A stretch of 64,000 bases of DNA from Synanceia verrucosa (GCA_029721515.1 CM056559.1:9363001-9427000); one strand, 5' to 3'. Counted from the first letter of the stretch, positions 25,704 to 45,178 are shown. Numbers and translations are program-made. Notes: generated by a model from the letters alone, not told the origin.

Positions 25704-26364
25704 TCAGGGTCAGGGTTGGATAATTTACTTGAAAATGTTATTATTATTTTTGGCTGGGGGGGCGTGAGCTGGACGAGACATGACGGCACCTGATTGGTTC
25801 TTTCCATTGGAAACAAAAGGGATTGGGATAGATCAGGATTACCTCCTATACCTCTAACTCTAAAAGCTCAATATTTATTTTTTACGCAGCTTAAACAAAT
25901 TGCATTTCATTTACCACAAACAAATTTCCAGGCAATGAATCTGAAATCCTTCAGACCTCAGGTTTACAAGCAGGTTTATTAAATGCATATTTTTGCTTTC
26001 AAGCTATTATTACAGTGATGACTACGGTAACACTGCCCACCACTTTATTGTGAAGTGAAGCTGCTAATCTAAGGTTTCAACAAAAGTTTCTCTGTGGAAA
26101 AAAAGTAGCTGACTTTTTTCTGCCTGGTAGTATGCACAAATATTAATATGTAGCTTGGTATTTGCATAAACTATCAGCTTGCGTGTTTTGGTTTTTGGGA
26201 TATTATGGTCACTTGTTATTTTTCTACTTTATGATTTTTGATCTTGCGCTAAGCTACAGAATGGCAACCATTTGCACACGTCCGTCACTCATACAGTTGT
26301 ATGTTTACATGACAGGATTTATCATGCCACTATTCATAAAGCTGGAGATTGACAAGTATTTGTT

Positions 26365-26712
26365 AATAAATATGTTATAAGGAACCAAGCCCCAATCACC
26401 CAAAGAGTTAGTTGTGGTGTATTGAATTTATGTTTCTTAATAACTATTTCTGTCCTCCTTAAACTACAAATTGTACTGTTGTACTATGAACACTTCTGTA
26501 ATGCTTGCATGTACACTGAGTAACTCTGTGTTCATTTTACTTGTATTTCATTTTTTTTCTTATTTTAGATGACAGAAACTCTTAATATTGTGCGATTAAG
26601 TATTTCTGATGACATATTTTATCAATTTAGACAATTTTTGACATATTACAGGCATTACTGTGAGTGTGCTGTTTTATACATTTTATCTAAATCAAAATTG
26701 TATCTAATAAAC
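26365..26712 (+). terminator. Candidate poly(A) signals of the galaxin-like gene
   Basis: AATAAA occurs at 26365-26370 and 26707-26712, about 660 and 1000 bp after the stop codon. The second is followed by T-rich sequence. Which one is used cannot be told from sequence. Confidence 0.4.
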
Positions 26713-27469
26713 AGTTATTAATGAAACCTGTTGTATTTTATCTTACTTCATTTTGATTTTGATTCTACACAGTGCCGTTGTTTTTATGTGGGCCTCTTTC
26801 CCTCTTTTTCATTTAAGCTCAACATTGTGCATCTTTTCATCAATATGCAACACAAATTTTAACTTTATTTACAAAAAATCCAGAAGTGTGATGCACCCCG
26901 TTCACATGTTTTATAATTCCCAGAAACCTCTGTTAAGTCTAGTATACAGAGGTGTTACCCATGTGCACATCTTATGTGGTCCCTCTCCCATCATTTAAAC
27001 AAACTCTGTTTCCTGTACTCAAATGGCATCTAGTTTACTGGACTCCTGATTTCCTGTCCATTGACCAAAAAATTTCAAGCATTCCAGTGCAATTTATTAG
27101 TACTACTCAACCCACGATTGCTCCTGGCTTGCAAGCAGAATGACATCATTCTTTACCTCCTGAAAGAGTTGGCCTGCTGCTGTCTATGAGCTGCTGCCTT
27201 TATGACAATTTGTATTTGCTCTGTTTTCGAGTTAACCTCTATTGTAGCATTAAAGGCAGAGTTGGTAATCTTGGAGAGCTAGTAAATTTGAAAGCGGCAC
27301 ATCCTCTAAGTCTCTACTAAGCTGTGGCTCTGCAACTGTACCTTTAACTACCCATGCTATAAAAGTTTCTTCAAAGCTTTTAAGCTCATTTTAACCATTA
27401 TCCATTATCTTTCCCCTCATTCCCCTCGCCTGATTGTTTTCTAATTTTTCTCTCTGCTGATTCAGTGGG

Positions 27470-27727
27470 GTGGTGTAGTGGTGGTGTAGTGGTTAGTACT
27501 GTCGCCTCACAGCAAGAAGGTACCGGGTTTGATTCCCAGCCCGGGGCCTTTCTGTGTGAATGTGAATGTGAGTGTGAGTGGTTGTCTGTCTCTATGTGCC
27601 CTGCGATGAGGTGGTGACTTGTCCAAGGTGTACCCTGCCTTCCGCCCTAAGACAGCTGGGATAGGCTCCAGCCCCCCCCCCCCCCCACGACCCTATGAGG
27701 ATAAGCGGTAGATAATGGATGGATGAT
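27470..27727 (+). mobile_element. tRNA-derived SINE
   Basis: The head is GTGTAGTGGTTAGTACTGTC with B-box GGGTTTGATTCCC. The central part is deleted from CTTTCTGTGTG directly to AATGTGAATGTGAGTG. A poly-C run precedes the GATAATGGATGGATG tail. TGATTCA appears just upstream and just downstream and is the likely target duplication. Confidence 0.85.
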
Positions 27728-28869
27728 TCATCAGTTCCTCTTCTCTTACTCATACTCTTCAAATCTTTTGCAATGATCTTTGGAAACAACCTCCAAACTG
27801 GCATGCAGTTATGTGCCACCTCATACTTAAAAAGAACTAGCTCAAAGTTCAGTTCACACATATGAAAATGAACAAGTTCACATTTGTTACTTTTTTTTTA
27901 AATAAATCAGACACTTTGTCACTCAATAGAACCTCTTCTTAACCATTTCTCACCAGTTGTAAGTCACTGCCACTCCAAAACTTATCAAGTTATCGTGTCA
28001 GTAAAGACCACACCACTGCCATGTACACTATATTTTGTGCACTTTGTATCTGAAACAGAGACCACAGGTTTTTGTCATTCACTTTGTAAAAACAAACAAA
28101 GGAAATACCAAGAGTGGAATTATCTGGGAGAGAGGTCAATGGACTGGGAAAAGAGGGGGAAAAATATCCACATAACATCCATCAGCTGTTGATAGCTGAC
28201 CTTTAATCAAAATTTGCACCACCCATTCCTTGGAGGGAAACAAAATACTTTGCATGTCATTATGGGATTGGTAATTTAAAAGGAACCACAACTTTCAAGT
28301 GGGGAAATATTTTGCTTATTATGACTGGTCTTCCAAGTTTCTAACACAAAAACAGGATGGCCCAACAGAAGTGTTGACAGTTTCCATATCAACATGTTCC
28401 AAATCCATTATGAAATTCTCTTGTCAGGTATAAGGGATGGTGAGTGTTTATCTGAAAGCATAAAGATGAGGCAGTAGACACACAGATATATTGACTGTTT
28501 TATGTTAATACTAAGGGAGAGCAGGAGTGCATATATTTGTGTATGTTTGTGGCTCATAAAAAGTAGAGCAGTGATGGATTATTGAGCTGGAGATAAGCAG
28601 TAGCTATACACAGATCACTATAGCCACTGTTAAAGCCAACAGCAGACAGAAGCAACAGGTACCAACACACTTTCAGGTCGGGAAACTCGTTGTGTAAGTA
28701 GTATTAACTATATTAAATAAGTGTATGGATGAAAACGACAGAGAAATGCACTCCAGCACCTGTATACTGATGTTCTCAAACAGCTGAGCAAATATTCATC
28801 TTGATGCTGTTGCTTAGCACGTGACTTAACAGCACACAAGGAAGAAAATCTATCAGCAGACAAGTGACA
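27728..28869. other. Upstream region of the THIK-type channel gene
   Basis: No coding or repeat feature recognised. The stretch should contain the promoter and 5' UTR of the channel, but no TATA box or CpG-rich block stands out. Confidence 0.4.
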
Positions 28870-31094
28870 ATGAAGAAAGATTTCTCCTGCTGCTGCCCAT
28901 CGCTCATCCCCAGCAGGGAAACTGCTCGTTTCTACCTGCTCTTTGTGCTCATTGCTCTCTACATGCTTGCTGGTGCTGCCGTATTTTCATCCTTGGAGAG
29001 GCCAGCAGAGATAAAGGCCCAGCAGCTATGGGAAAGGAGGCTAAGAGATTTTAGTCATGAGCATAACATTAGTTGTGAAGACTTGAAATCTCTGTTGTAC
29101 CACTACGAGGATGCTAGGACTGCAGGTATCCGGGCAGAACAAGGCAGAGCCCTGTGGGATGTCCCAGGCGCCTTCTACTTTGTGGGAACTGTAGTTTCCA
29201 CCATTGGTGAGTAATGTTTTACTGATAGTACTGTGCTTAAAATCTGCTGATTCAGTTGCAATCTATACCAATGCCGACAGCTGTAAAACCTAAAGGAGAA
29301 TAGACTTTCAGTTCCCAGCTTGCTCTGCACAACATCACGTGGGTGTTATTTGGGGGTAATTTTGCTCGAATCATGCCAAATTCATATGTGGCTTTAAAGA
29401 TTAATTTTAATGAATGATCAGCCTGCCAAATTGCTACTCTAGTTTTAAGTTGGTCAGTTTTACAGTGAAATGTGATGTGCAAAGTTTTCAAAATTGATAA
29501 CTCCAATAAACTATGTAAGACCTCATTGTCCTGATGCAGAGAGGATCGCTTGACAATCCATCAATACCATGTCCATGTGACACAAAAAGTAGAGAAGACA
29601 CATACTTATTTGTGGAGGTCCCCAGGGAAGGGGAAGTGTTCCAAACTCTCTCAATACAATCCACCAAAATCCATATTTCATCTGAAACTAAAGAGAACAA
29701 CCACATCCCCATAAGACAGGAATTAAACCAACTTCATCGCTGGCAATCAATTTACAGCCACCCAGTTGTATCTACTATCTTTATGCACTCTTTGTCACTG
29801 TGGAAACTGAGGGACACAGAGCCTGGATCAATTTCCTTTTAACAACCTCCTTATGTACAGACGGCAAACACATCATGATGTAACTATACATCTGAAATTT
29901 GTGGTAAAGATATCCCACAAACGGATTTTGTTTCATAAGACCAAATATTTTCATATGAATCACGACTCCCACATTTCATTCCTTTCAACCCACTGACCAA
30001 ATTTGGAAATCCACAGCCATGCAGATGTCGGTACACTTCTGATGTACTTAATTTAGTGTGTTAGCATACTAACATTTGCTAATTAATGCTTTACACAAGT
30101 GTAGCTGAAGCTGATGAGAGTCAAAAGTTTTGCAGGTATTTGGTCATAAAATGGAGGATGATTGTTTGTAATTATGGCAATCCATCCAATAGAAATTTCA
30201 GCCAAAACCATAAATGTTAATGTCATGGTATGTAGCACTAAAGGCACATTCAAAACACAAGGATTCATCTTCTGGGAGTGAAGACCAATATTCAGACATT
30301 TATTGCTGATTAAGGTAAATATATGAATGTAGGAAAACATGATCACTGACTTCTAAAATGATCCTGCCCCCAAACATTGACAACAAAGGGAATTGCCAAA
30401 ATATTTACCAACATCACAAGATAAGATAAGACCAAACTTTATCCATCTTATCGGAAATGACTTTATTAATGGCATAACATAACCATTCTGATGTCATCTG
30501 CAATATCCTCCCGATCTCCAAAATGGGCCTTTTAATGTTTGATAGAGGATGGAGTGGGCGAAATAACTGGAGGATTGCAGTTTTGTATGAGCAACACGGG
30601 AAAAGGAAGGAAATTCTGTTCTATCTTTAGTTTGTGTGGGTGATATTGTTACAAAATGTGAATGTTTTACAGATTCACCACTCAAATGAAAGACACTACA
30701 GATAACATGAAGGTCATGAAGACAACATCATTAATATATTTCCATCTCATGGGAGAATACAATCCGGTTATTAATTTGTAAATAGAGACCGGGAAGGCGG
30801 GAAGCTGCAACCTCCTTGTCGGAGGTAATTATCTCACACTGTAGTATATCCATCCATGCATCCATTATCTACCGCTTATCCTCATAGCCTATCCCAGCTG
30901 TCTTAGGGCGGAAGGGAGGGTACACCCTGGACAAATCGCCACCTCATCGCAGGGCACATAGAGACAGACAACCATTCACACTCACATTCACACCTACAGT
31001 CAATTTAAATTAGCCAATTAACCTAATAATGGTGGGAGGAAGCCGGAGTACCCGGAGAGAACCCACGCAGACACGGGGAGAACATGCAAACTCC

Positions 31095-31153
<59 letters not shown>

Positions 31154-32157
31154 TATGTATATTGCCCTGTGAAGAGGTGCCGACTTGTCAGAACACCATA
31201 AAAAATGTTCATTTGTCAAACAATCGGAGCTATTGTGAAGCACGAGAAATTTCACAGTGTAGTGACACTAATGCTATGATCTGTAATCACATATGAGACC
31301 TTTGACCCTCAATGTTTCTCTTAGGTTTTGGAGTGACAGCCCCATCCACTGTGACGGGGAAGGTCTTGCTTGTTTTCTATGGGTTGCTGGGCTGCTCGGC
31401 TACCATCCTCTTCTTCAATCTCTTCCTGGAGAGAGTCATAACATTACTGAGCTTGCTGATATACTGGTGCCACAGGAGAACAGGACACAACAGACTGGAG
31501 GGCCAAGCTAATGAAGACAACAGACATGAAGAATGGAAACCATCTGTATACCAAGTCACACTCATCCTTTTTGTTGCTGTCCTGCTGGTTGCATGTGGGG
31601 CTGCCTCTCTTTATTCAGTCATGGAGGGCTGGACTTACATGGAGTCCCTCTACTTCTGCTTTGTGGCGTTCAGCACAGTGGGCTTTGGGGACTTTGTTAG
31701 TGGCCAGAGGAAGCACCATGAGGACACCTGGGCATACCAGGTTGCAAACTGTCTCCTGATGCTCCTGGGAGTGTGCTGCACTTACTCCCTCTTCAACAGC
31801 ATCTCTGTGATCGTCAAGCAGGGTCTGAACTGGATGCTGAGGGCCCTGGCCTGGATGTATAGCTGTATTCACCACTACAGCCTGCAGCCCAGACCACTGT
31901 TCAGTCTCTGTTTTTCTGACTCCAAGGCACCTGATGATGACACTACACATCGACAGCAGGTGCAAGCAGTTTCTAGTTCAGGCCATGACATGATGTGGCA
32001 CTCCTGTGTTCCCGATGCTATTGGCAAATGCCTTTGTGATGAGGCTCAAGTGGAAACAGTGTGCCGCAAAGAGATTTCTGCAAAACAAGAGCAGGATAAT
32101 TGTTCATATGAAAGGAATAGGAGTTATGCAAGACCATTGCCTACATGGCTAAATTGA
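28870..32157 (+). CDS. kcnk12l: THIK-type two-pore-domain potassium channel (KCNK12/13-like)
   Basis: Two coding exons, 28870-29206 and 31325-32157, joined in phase 1, give 389 residues (mammalian THIK-1 is 408). It is a plasma-membrane K+ leak channel subunit acting as a dimer. Seen: TM1 (ALYMLAGAAVFSSLE), a cap loop with a glycosylation site at N66 (HNIS), first pore filter STIGFG with the intron splitting Gly113, TM2 (LFFNLFLERVITLL), TM3, second filter TVGFGD at ~231-235 and TM4 ending SLFNSISVIVKQ. GAFYFVGTVVSTIGFG and GWKPSVY-like WKPSVYQ match THIK channels. The cytosolic tail is short and lacks the NNRLAET end of KCNK12/13. The start is the ATG at 28870; a GTG six bases upstream is in frame. 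The symbol is inferred from family and neighbours; kcnk13-like is the alternative. Confidence 0.87.
30849..31097 (-). mobile_element. SINE, reverse strand, in the channel gene intron
   Basis: Starts with the complementary tail CATCCATGCATCCATTATCT and runs to GGAGAACATGCAAACTCC, where it is cut by a (TA)n array. Just beyond the array, 31163-31192 (GCCCTGTGAAGAGGTGCCGA) resembles a piece of the same SINE in the opposite orientation. Confidence 0.85.
31096..31158. repeat. (TA)n microsatellite
   Basis: TA/TG dinucleotides directly adjoin the SINE at its internal end, about 165 bp before the second channel exon. Confidence 0.93.
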
Positions 32158-32661
32158 ACTATGAAAACAAACACAGCAATTGTTTTCAGTAGTTTTCTTC
32201 AGTGATTAAAAGGTTCAAATGTAGCTGTTAAAGTCTTCTGTCTCAGATGCCTGAGTTACAAGATATAATATACTTTGCTTTGAGTTTTCTTCTGCAGTCT
32301 AAGCTCAGATTTGGAGGACAACACATCAGTGAAATAACTGACAAACCAACAAAGAAATTCTGTTTCTTTCCTAACATAACATCCTTAACATGTAGCCAGG
32401 GCCACCAGAATTTGGTATTTCTTTTCTCTACAAGCCAGATTTAAAAAGTAAACAATAATGGCTTTAAGGCCCCAATCTGTTTCCTGTATAGGCTGAAACC
32501 TTCAGTAATCTTTCCATTCTAAAAATGGGTCTGTATCACAATTATGTCAACCTCACGGGTGTGCAAGTTTTGCAGTTTGTTATTCCTGAACTTGATATGA
32601 GGTCCAAGTGTGTCCTAATTGCAATGTTTATTTTCCACAGACACTCCACACCAGTAGCTAC

Positions 32662-32942
32662 AGTGGGTCCATTTCACAAAGCAGGTTCAACAAACTCTGA
32701 GTGTAGCCCTGAACTCTGAGTTGATCTACTCTGAGATATGAAACTCTGAGTTTCTGATTCCACAACAGCAGATTTGAGTTGGATTGATCAACTCTGAGTA
32801 GTTTCACCTGGAGTTAAGCGTGTACACCACAGCGATAAAAAGCCAGCATCAATGGAGCCTGAACGGAAAACTCAGTTTCCCTCATTTCAGGGTTAACAGG
32901 CTCAGAGTTTTCACTAAACCTGCTTTGTGAAACGGACCCAGT
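32662..32942. mobile_element. Palindromic MITE in the channel-calmodulin interval
   Basis: The left end GGGTCCATTTCACAAAGCAG and the reverse complement of the right end (GGGTCCGTTTCACAAAGCAG) are near-perfect inverted repeats, followed on both sides by AACTCTGAG-type repeats. There is no coding capacity. The superfamily (perhaps Harbinger) is not settled, because the flanking 3-bp duplications are not exact. Confidence 0.75.
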
Positions 32943-33939
32943 ATCTGTTGACCGACCAAGCAGCACTTTGGTGACAGAAGCTTACAATTTCATAATTTAA
33001 ACATCACTGTCTTCCTGTTGCCATTGCCCATTGGATGTTTTCTGAAAAACAATGTCGGTATGTGTGGTCAGCACTGGTTGATCAGCTTTGCTGCTAGGTA
33101 GGAAAAACTAGAGCAATGTCTCTCTCTGCTGGAGTGTCTCACAACTCACATGAAACAAACATCCATTCATGACTGTCATTGGCAAACTCAGGGCCTCTCC
33201 ACCAAACCCCATCTTCTGATCTGTCTGTATTGCAGCATTATTGAATCCATCCTTGTGTACATTACACTTATGTACAATAGAAACAAATCACCAACATACC
33301 CTCCAAAATAATGAACCTCCCCCCTCCCAACCTGCCAGGCCTTATTGACACTGCCATGCATCTGTTCTGAGTGTCTGATCGTGTGCGGACTGTGAAAACA
33401 CAGTTCCTCGAAATAATAACAAATAATAATGAAGAATGAAATAGCTGATGTTCATTTCAAAAGTTTAACTATTGAGCATGACATGTCACCCAGCCCACTG
33501 AAAAGTCCATTCTCTGTGTGTATGAACTGGAGATTTCAAGTTTCCATGTCACTTCTAGTTGCATGTTAAACCACTATTTCAAACTAGCTGTTATGTCACA
33601 ATACTTGTTGTGTCAAGTCACACTTAAATTCACTTCTGGAGCTTGGGTCAATATGAAACTCTCCTGCTTAAATTATAAGTCCAACATATATACAGTATTA
33701 GCAACACTGCATTGCACAATTTGTGATCCGACGATTAAAAGTGGAAGTTAATTAAAAAAAATAAAACTACAAAGCCTAATGTATTTCTCTGTTTATATTC
33801 AGTGCATGAAACACCCAGCCACTATCTGCAGGAGCAGGTTGCCACAGTTAATTGTGCAGGTTCCTTGGGTCTGACCTTGGGTCTGAGGCAGAGGAACCAC
33901 AAAGTTCTAAGTGGTCAGAGTCAATGTTTTCCCTGTCTT

Positions 33940-34206
33940 AGGTCCAGAGGTGGCAAAAATACTCACATTCTTTACTGAAGTAGAAGTACAGATACTTGTG
34001 CAAAAAGAGACTCAAGTAAAAGTAGAAGTACTGATTCAACTTCTTTACACACACAAGTCACCACCTCATCGCAGGGCACATAGAGACAGACAACCACTCA
34101 CATTCACACCTACAGTCAGTTTAAATTAGCCAATTAATCTAATCCCTATGCATGTTTTTTGATGGTGGGAGGAAGCTGGAGTACCTGGAGAGCACCCATG
34201 CAGACC
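33940..34206. mobile_element. Composite of two repeat fragments, including a reverse SINE
   Basis: 33945-34045 (CCAGAGGTGGCAAAAATACT, then AAAGTAGAAGTACTGATTC) resembles a common fish DNA-transposon-derived repeat. 34046-34206 is a reverse-strand fragment of the (ATGG)n SINE (CACCTCATCGCAGGGCACAT to GGAGAGCACCCATGCAGAC), without tail or head. Confidence 0.7.
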
Positions 34207-34689
34207 AAAAACTCAAAAACAAAACTAATTTATTAGAATTACATTATCTGGGAGAGTAGCATAAAGCAAAAAGTAAAAAAAAAACACACAAAAAAAACAA
34301 AACTTATAAATATTGTGTTGCAATTTGGCCTTGTAACCAGCGAAAAGATAGTATTAATTTATAAGAATTACGATACCAGGGACAGAAACATTGAGGATAA
34401 TGTTAACGTAACAATTTTAATGAGAATACAAATAGTAGAAAACACTTGCATTATTAATCCTCCATACAATATCCCTTCTTGAGACCGGTGGTGGGGCTCA
34501 TATCTTTGCGCGCTTTGTTCAAATAGAGCTAAATACATTTTTGTTTTGCGCTTTGTTGTATTTCAAATGTACAGGAAATAATGAATAATGAATGGTGTTT
34601 TGTAATAAAAATACACATCTGCAATATTCAGTCTTTTGTTAAGTGAGAGGACCAAAGACGTAACGGCGGAGGGATAAATTACTCTAAAT

Positions 34690-34912
34690 GAGGCGTAGCA
34701 CTACGGCGCTGGATTGAGGTTTCCGGGCCACCCTGGTGCAACACAAGGATACACATTCTCCACAGATTTCACGAGATATATATATATATCGTAATAAAGC
34801 TTGATATCATTGAAGTATTTTATCAGAGTAGCTGTCTTCTAAGTAAGGTAAATACAAAACCTTGCATCTGTCGTTTTGTCATATTCACGGAGCTTGAAAC
34901 ATCAACGGGACA
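34690..34912 (+). promoter_or_regulatory. Calmodulin gene proximal promoter and 5' UTR region
   Basis: The region before the ATG-only exon includes short CpG-containing stretches (AGCACTACGGCGCTGGATTG and TTTCCGGGCCACCC) in otherwise AT-rich DNA. A short (TA)6 run lies at about 34778-34790. The transcription start is not resolvable by eye. Confidence 0.35.
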
Positions 34913-41415
<6,503 letters not shown>

Positions 41416-42354
41416 AGGGAACTTCACATTTCTCTCAACGTTGCTTGTCCTCCTAAGATCGCTGTCTTTAAGAACCTCCCCAAAAAAAGGAACAATCATC
41501 AAATGATAAACAAACTCTTCCCCCTTGCGAAAAAACAAACAAACAATGAATTTAACAATTTGTGCTTCAGTACATCCAAATACTTCTAAGGTATCTGTTT
41601 AGCAAACACCAACAGAATAATCCCTAGGGAAGTTAATGGACCAAGCTTTAAGAGGGCCGAAGCCCCGTACTTCCGACCAAGAATCTGCTGAGTCACCTAG
41701 CACCTGATTAATTTAGAGGAAAGAGCAACACCGAAAAGGCAGATAGATAGGAGCCCATGCCACAGATCGTATAGAGAAGATGGCTATTTAACTCTTTTTC
41801 AATATTCAGCAGAGAACTCTAAATACCAAATTGAGTACTTTTCTTGCATGCACCCTTTCTGCGGCGGTCTCTTGTAACAACAAGGAGGCTCTGATCTGAT
41901 CAGAGAGTGTAGTGGTCAGGCTGTGTACACACTGGAGGTATATACATTACTATATAGCTATATATCTGTAAAATTTGTGTCACTATTGATTATTGCAAGA
42001 GCAAATAGTTGCGATGTAGGGTGTTCACTGGTGCTCGGTTGCAGTCCTTATACCTTAAAGAGTTCGGACAAGAACGAGAGACTAAAAAGTGCTGACTTTT
42101 TTTTTTTTTCCTTTTGGGGATGATAGGTTGTCTTGTTTTGAGTCGTGGGCTTTACGTCACCTGCAGCACTGACTGGAGACAGTAGTATGTTGTGTTGCTT
42201 CAGGAGGATTATTGTGAAAACAACACTTGAGGACTGCAGTTAATATATTTGTTCTGCAATCAGATATCCTGATGATACAATATTGATGTAATGCTTTATA
42301 AATGTGTTCTCAAAATATTAATGTATTGATGACAAACTTTGGTCACTAAATATA

Positions 42355-42412
<58 letters not shown>

Positions 42413-43160
42413 TGTATCGTAAAGTTTGCATTGCCTATTGTTGTAGTAAATGACCTGTGACATGTTTTCTCTTTGGTTTTGAAATGTGCCATAATACTTT
42501 AAAACGCCTCAACCTTCTTGCAAGACTCGTAGTTCATTAGAATATAATACATCTATTTAATATAATAACATATACAAATACATGCAGTTGAGCATATTTG
42601 CATTTTGGTATTAAACCATATGTGGATATAAAAAAGGTTTTGTTGTAAAAGAAGAAAAAGAAACCAAATGTCACTGTTGTTGCTGCTATAACAACGCATA
42701 CGTTACACTCATTTCTCGTCCTTGTTGGTGTCTGATCTTCGGTTTGTAGTCCAGTGATTCAAACTTTAACCTGCTTGCTGTTTTACTGAACAGAAAACAT
42801 ATACTGTATATTCACAAAAACTACTGAAGGGAGTGATCTGTTAATTTGGGCTGTTGGAATGGGACTTCCAGATAGGAGTGAAATGGGGTTGTAGCAAAGA
42901 ATTCATCTTTAGAAGTCAGATTGTTCAGGGTTTTGAACAGTCGGCTAAATTTGAGTCGTGGCTTAGCTGAGGCATCTTTATGATTTCCTCAAAGCACGAA
43001 ACTTAAATACTGCTCTGCTTGAGGCGTTTTAATCGGTAACCTTTTGATTTGGATGTCAGCAAGTAAAAGGAGAATGGACTGTTAACTTCTGAAGGTATCT
43101 AAAACAATGTAAAGATGTGATATATTTTCCAAAAATCAATAAATTGAGCTTTACTTCACC
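41416..43160 (+). other. calm3: Calmodulin 3' UTR with poly(A) signal at 43138
   Basis: About 1.7 kb follow the stop codon. AATAAA at 43138-43143 (CAATAAATTGAGC) is followed by GT-rich sequence and is the best candidate cleavage signal. A (TA)n microsatellite lies inside the UTR at about 42357-42409. Long 3' UTRs are usual for vertebrate calmodulin genes, where much of the gene-specific control lies. Confidence 0.6.
42357..42409. repeat. (TG)n/(TA)n microsatellite in the calmodulin 3' UTR
   Basis: TGTGTGTG followed by about 44 bp of TA. Confidence 0.95.
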
Positions 43161-43784
43161 TGCATTTCACTGTCATGTTTAATCTCTGTTATGTGTTTTA
43201 TCCTGTTTCTATTTAGCCACTCTTCAATGTTGCAGTATATCTTTTCACTGCCAGTGTCTCTGTGCCAGAGGGAAGCACTAATCCCACCCAGACAGTCTCA
43301 GATTGGGTCAGGCCAAGTCACCCTAGCCCTTCACTATCCCAAGCACCGGCTATATTTAGTGGCTCATGAGATTGCCGCAGGAGCCGGTGGTAATCCAGGT
43401 CATCTGGGGTCAAGACCCATCACCCACACCAATGCAAATGAGGAGCCCTCACCTTCCTCACTGACAGGCAACAGCCAATGGGACGAGGCGTTTTCTGGGG
43501 CAGGTCGATGTGATTGGGCGTGCGTCCGCATGCTAATCATTTGGTTAAGTAGATAAGGAAACATGAGCACACTCAGCAGGACAAGAAGAACTGCAGCATC
43601 ACAGGCACATGCAGGTGTGATTATCCCTGCCAGACTGGAGATGCTCCTGCAATAATGTGCTTTTCACAGGGAGCAGTGAGAATTATGCATAATCCTTTTC
43701 ATCAGTTGCACCTTGTATATGAGTCTTACATGGAGGAGTGTCCAGTTAAACTAATATTGGTGTGTTACAGTGGCCATATCCAAC

Positions 43785-43788
<4 letters not shown>

Positions 43789-43827
<39 letters not shown>
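43789..43827. repeat. (TA)n microsatellite
   Basis: TA dinucleotides downstream of the calmodulin gene. Confidence 0.93.
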
Positions 43828-43829
<2 letters not shown>

Positions 43830-44565
43830 CAGTTATTTAATACAAGTTTGAGGTATTTGTATAGTGAGTAAAGAGGGAAATAGTTTTTTTTTTCAACTCC
43901 ATGACAGCCACAGTTCTATCATACATACAAGATATGAGTTTACATAATCTAATGTTACAATAATAGTGTATGCAGCTGTATAAATCTGCTCCACACCAAT
44001 GTAAATACAATAATAATGACCAGTAATATTATACTAAGAGGCACCGTCCTGCACATTTATTTTGATACTTTCAGTTTGTTTATTACTAATAATGTACTGT
44101 AATGATTTTGAATAAAGGACTTAGACTTTTTTTTCAGCATGGCGATATTACTACTTTCAGTATCTGAACATGTCTTCCACCTGATACAACTACAATTACC
44201 TCAAAAGTGTACAACTTTTGAGAGCCACATTCACACTGTGGCTCTTAAATAGCAAAATATACAACCAAACATCACATGATGGCAGCAAAAGAGTCGATCA
44301 TAACTTCAACACTAGGTGGTGTTGTTTTAACATCCACTATCTCAACAGCCAATGTGTAATTTAGGACAAGTGCAGCACCCAGTGAAGCTGCAACAGGTAG
44401 GAGACTAACCCACAGTTTGACTACGCTATAGCTGAAAACAGCTGGAAGAACTAATTACTGAAGTTTTCTGTGAATCAAATGCAGCTTGTCTTGAGCCAGC
44501 CAGTGTGTGTATGCATGCATGCATCAATTGTATTGCTGGTTATTATATGTTTGCTCGGGTGTACC

Positions 44566-44597
44566 ACACCCTCTACCACTGTTGTGGTAGAGGGTGT
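44566..44597. repeat. Perfect 14-bp inverted repeat (hairpin)
   Basis: The left arm ACACCCTCTACCAC (44566-44579) and right arm GTGGTAGAGGGTGT (44584-44597) are separated by TGTT. No gene end or T-run is adjacent. Confidence 0.9.
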
Positions 44598-45060
44598 ACA
44601 CTTTTGTAATGTAACCTAACCCACCCTTTTGCTTGTGTTGCTTGTCATCCATTATGCCCAGAGGACGATGTATTATGTAAACTGCACAGTCCTGAACAGC
44701 GACTACTTTAGGACTCATATGTTTAAAATTGTTTATTCAGTGTACTGTATATGCAGAATCCCTCCCATTCCCAAATAGCATAAACAACAGAATCTCCCTC
44801 TTTATCACTGAACATCTGCGTGTTTCATCATCACCTGCTTCTTGCCACCTTTTCTTACTTTGCATGTGATCATTGGTGACACATTTAGAGGAGGATGTGG
44901 TGGAGAGGCGGACATGTTGCTCAGAATCCTCATTGCTGACAGCTTAATGCTGCTCTTCATCGTCTTGGACATGTTCTTGCCATACAATTTCGTGTATTAA
45001 CTGATGTCTATGTGTGTTTTTCATTGTTGTTACTCTGTGCACATGACATCTGTTGCACGT

Positions 45061-45178
45061 CTGGAAAAGGATCCCTCCTCTGTTGCTCTTAGGTTTCTTT
45101 TTCCTTAGTCGAGGGTCGTTTGTAAAGGACAGAGGCTGTCATATTGGGCTATACAAAGAAAAATGACTTGAAATTTTC
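45061..45178 (+). repeat. Dispersed fish repeat fragment
   Basis: The end TCATATTGGGCTATACAAAG then AAAATGACTTGA is the reverse complement, with changes, of the repeat start at 59400 (TCAAGTCAAGTTTATTTGTA). AAAGGACAGAGG here matches a TGTCCTTTACAAACGA block there. The class is not known to me with certainty; it may be a SINE or LINE 3' end. Confidence 0.55.

Noticed and set aside
44805..44987. A 60-codon minus-strand frame rich in Lys and Met (MYGKNMSKTMKSSIKLS)
   Set aside because: Composition is mildly coding-like, but I recognise no family, promoter or splice site; kept as unsupported.
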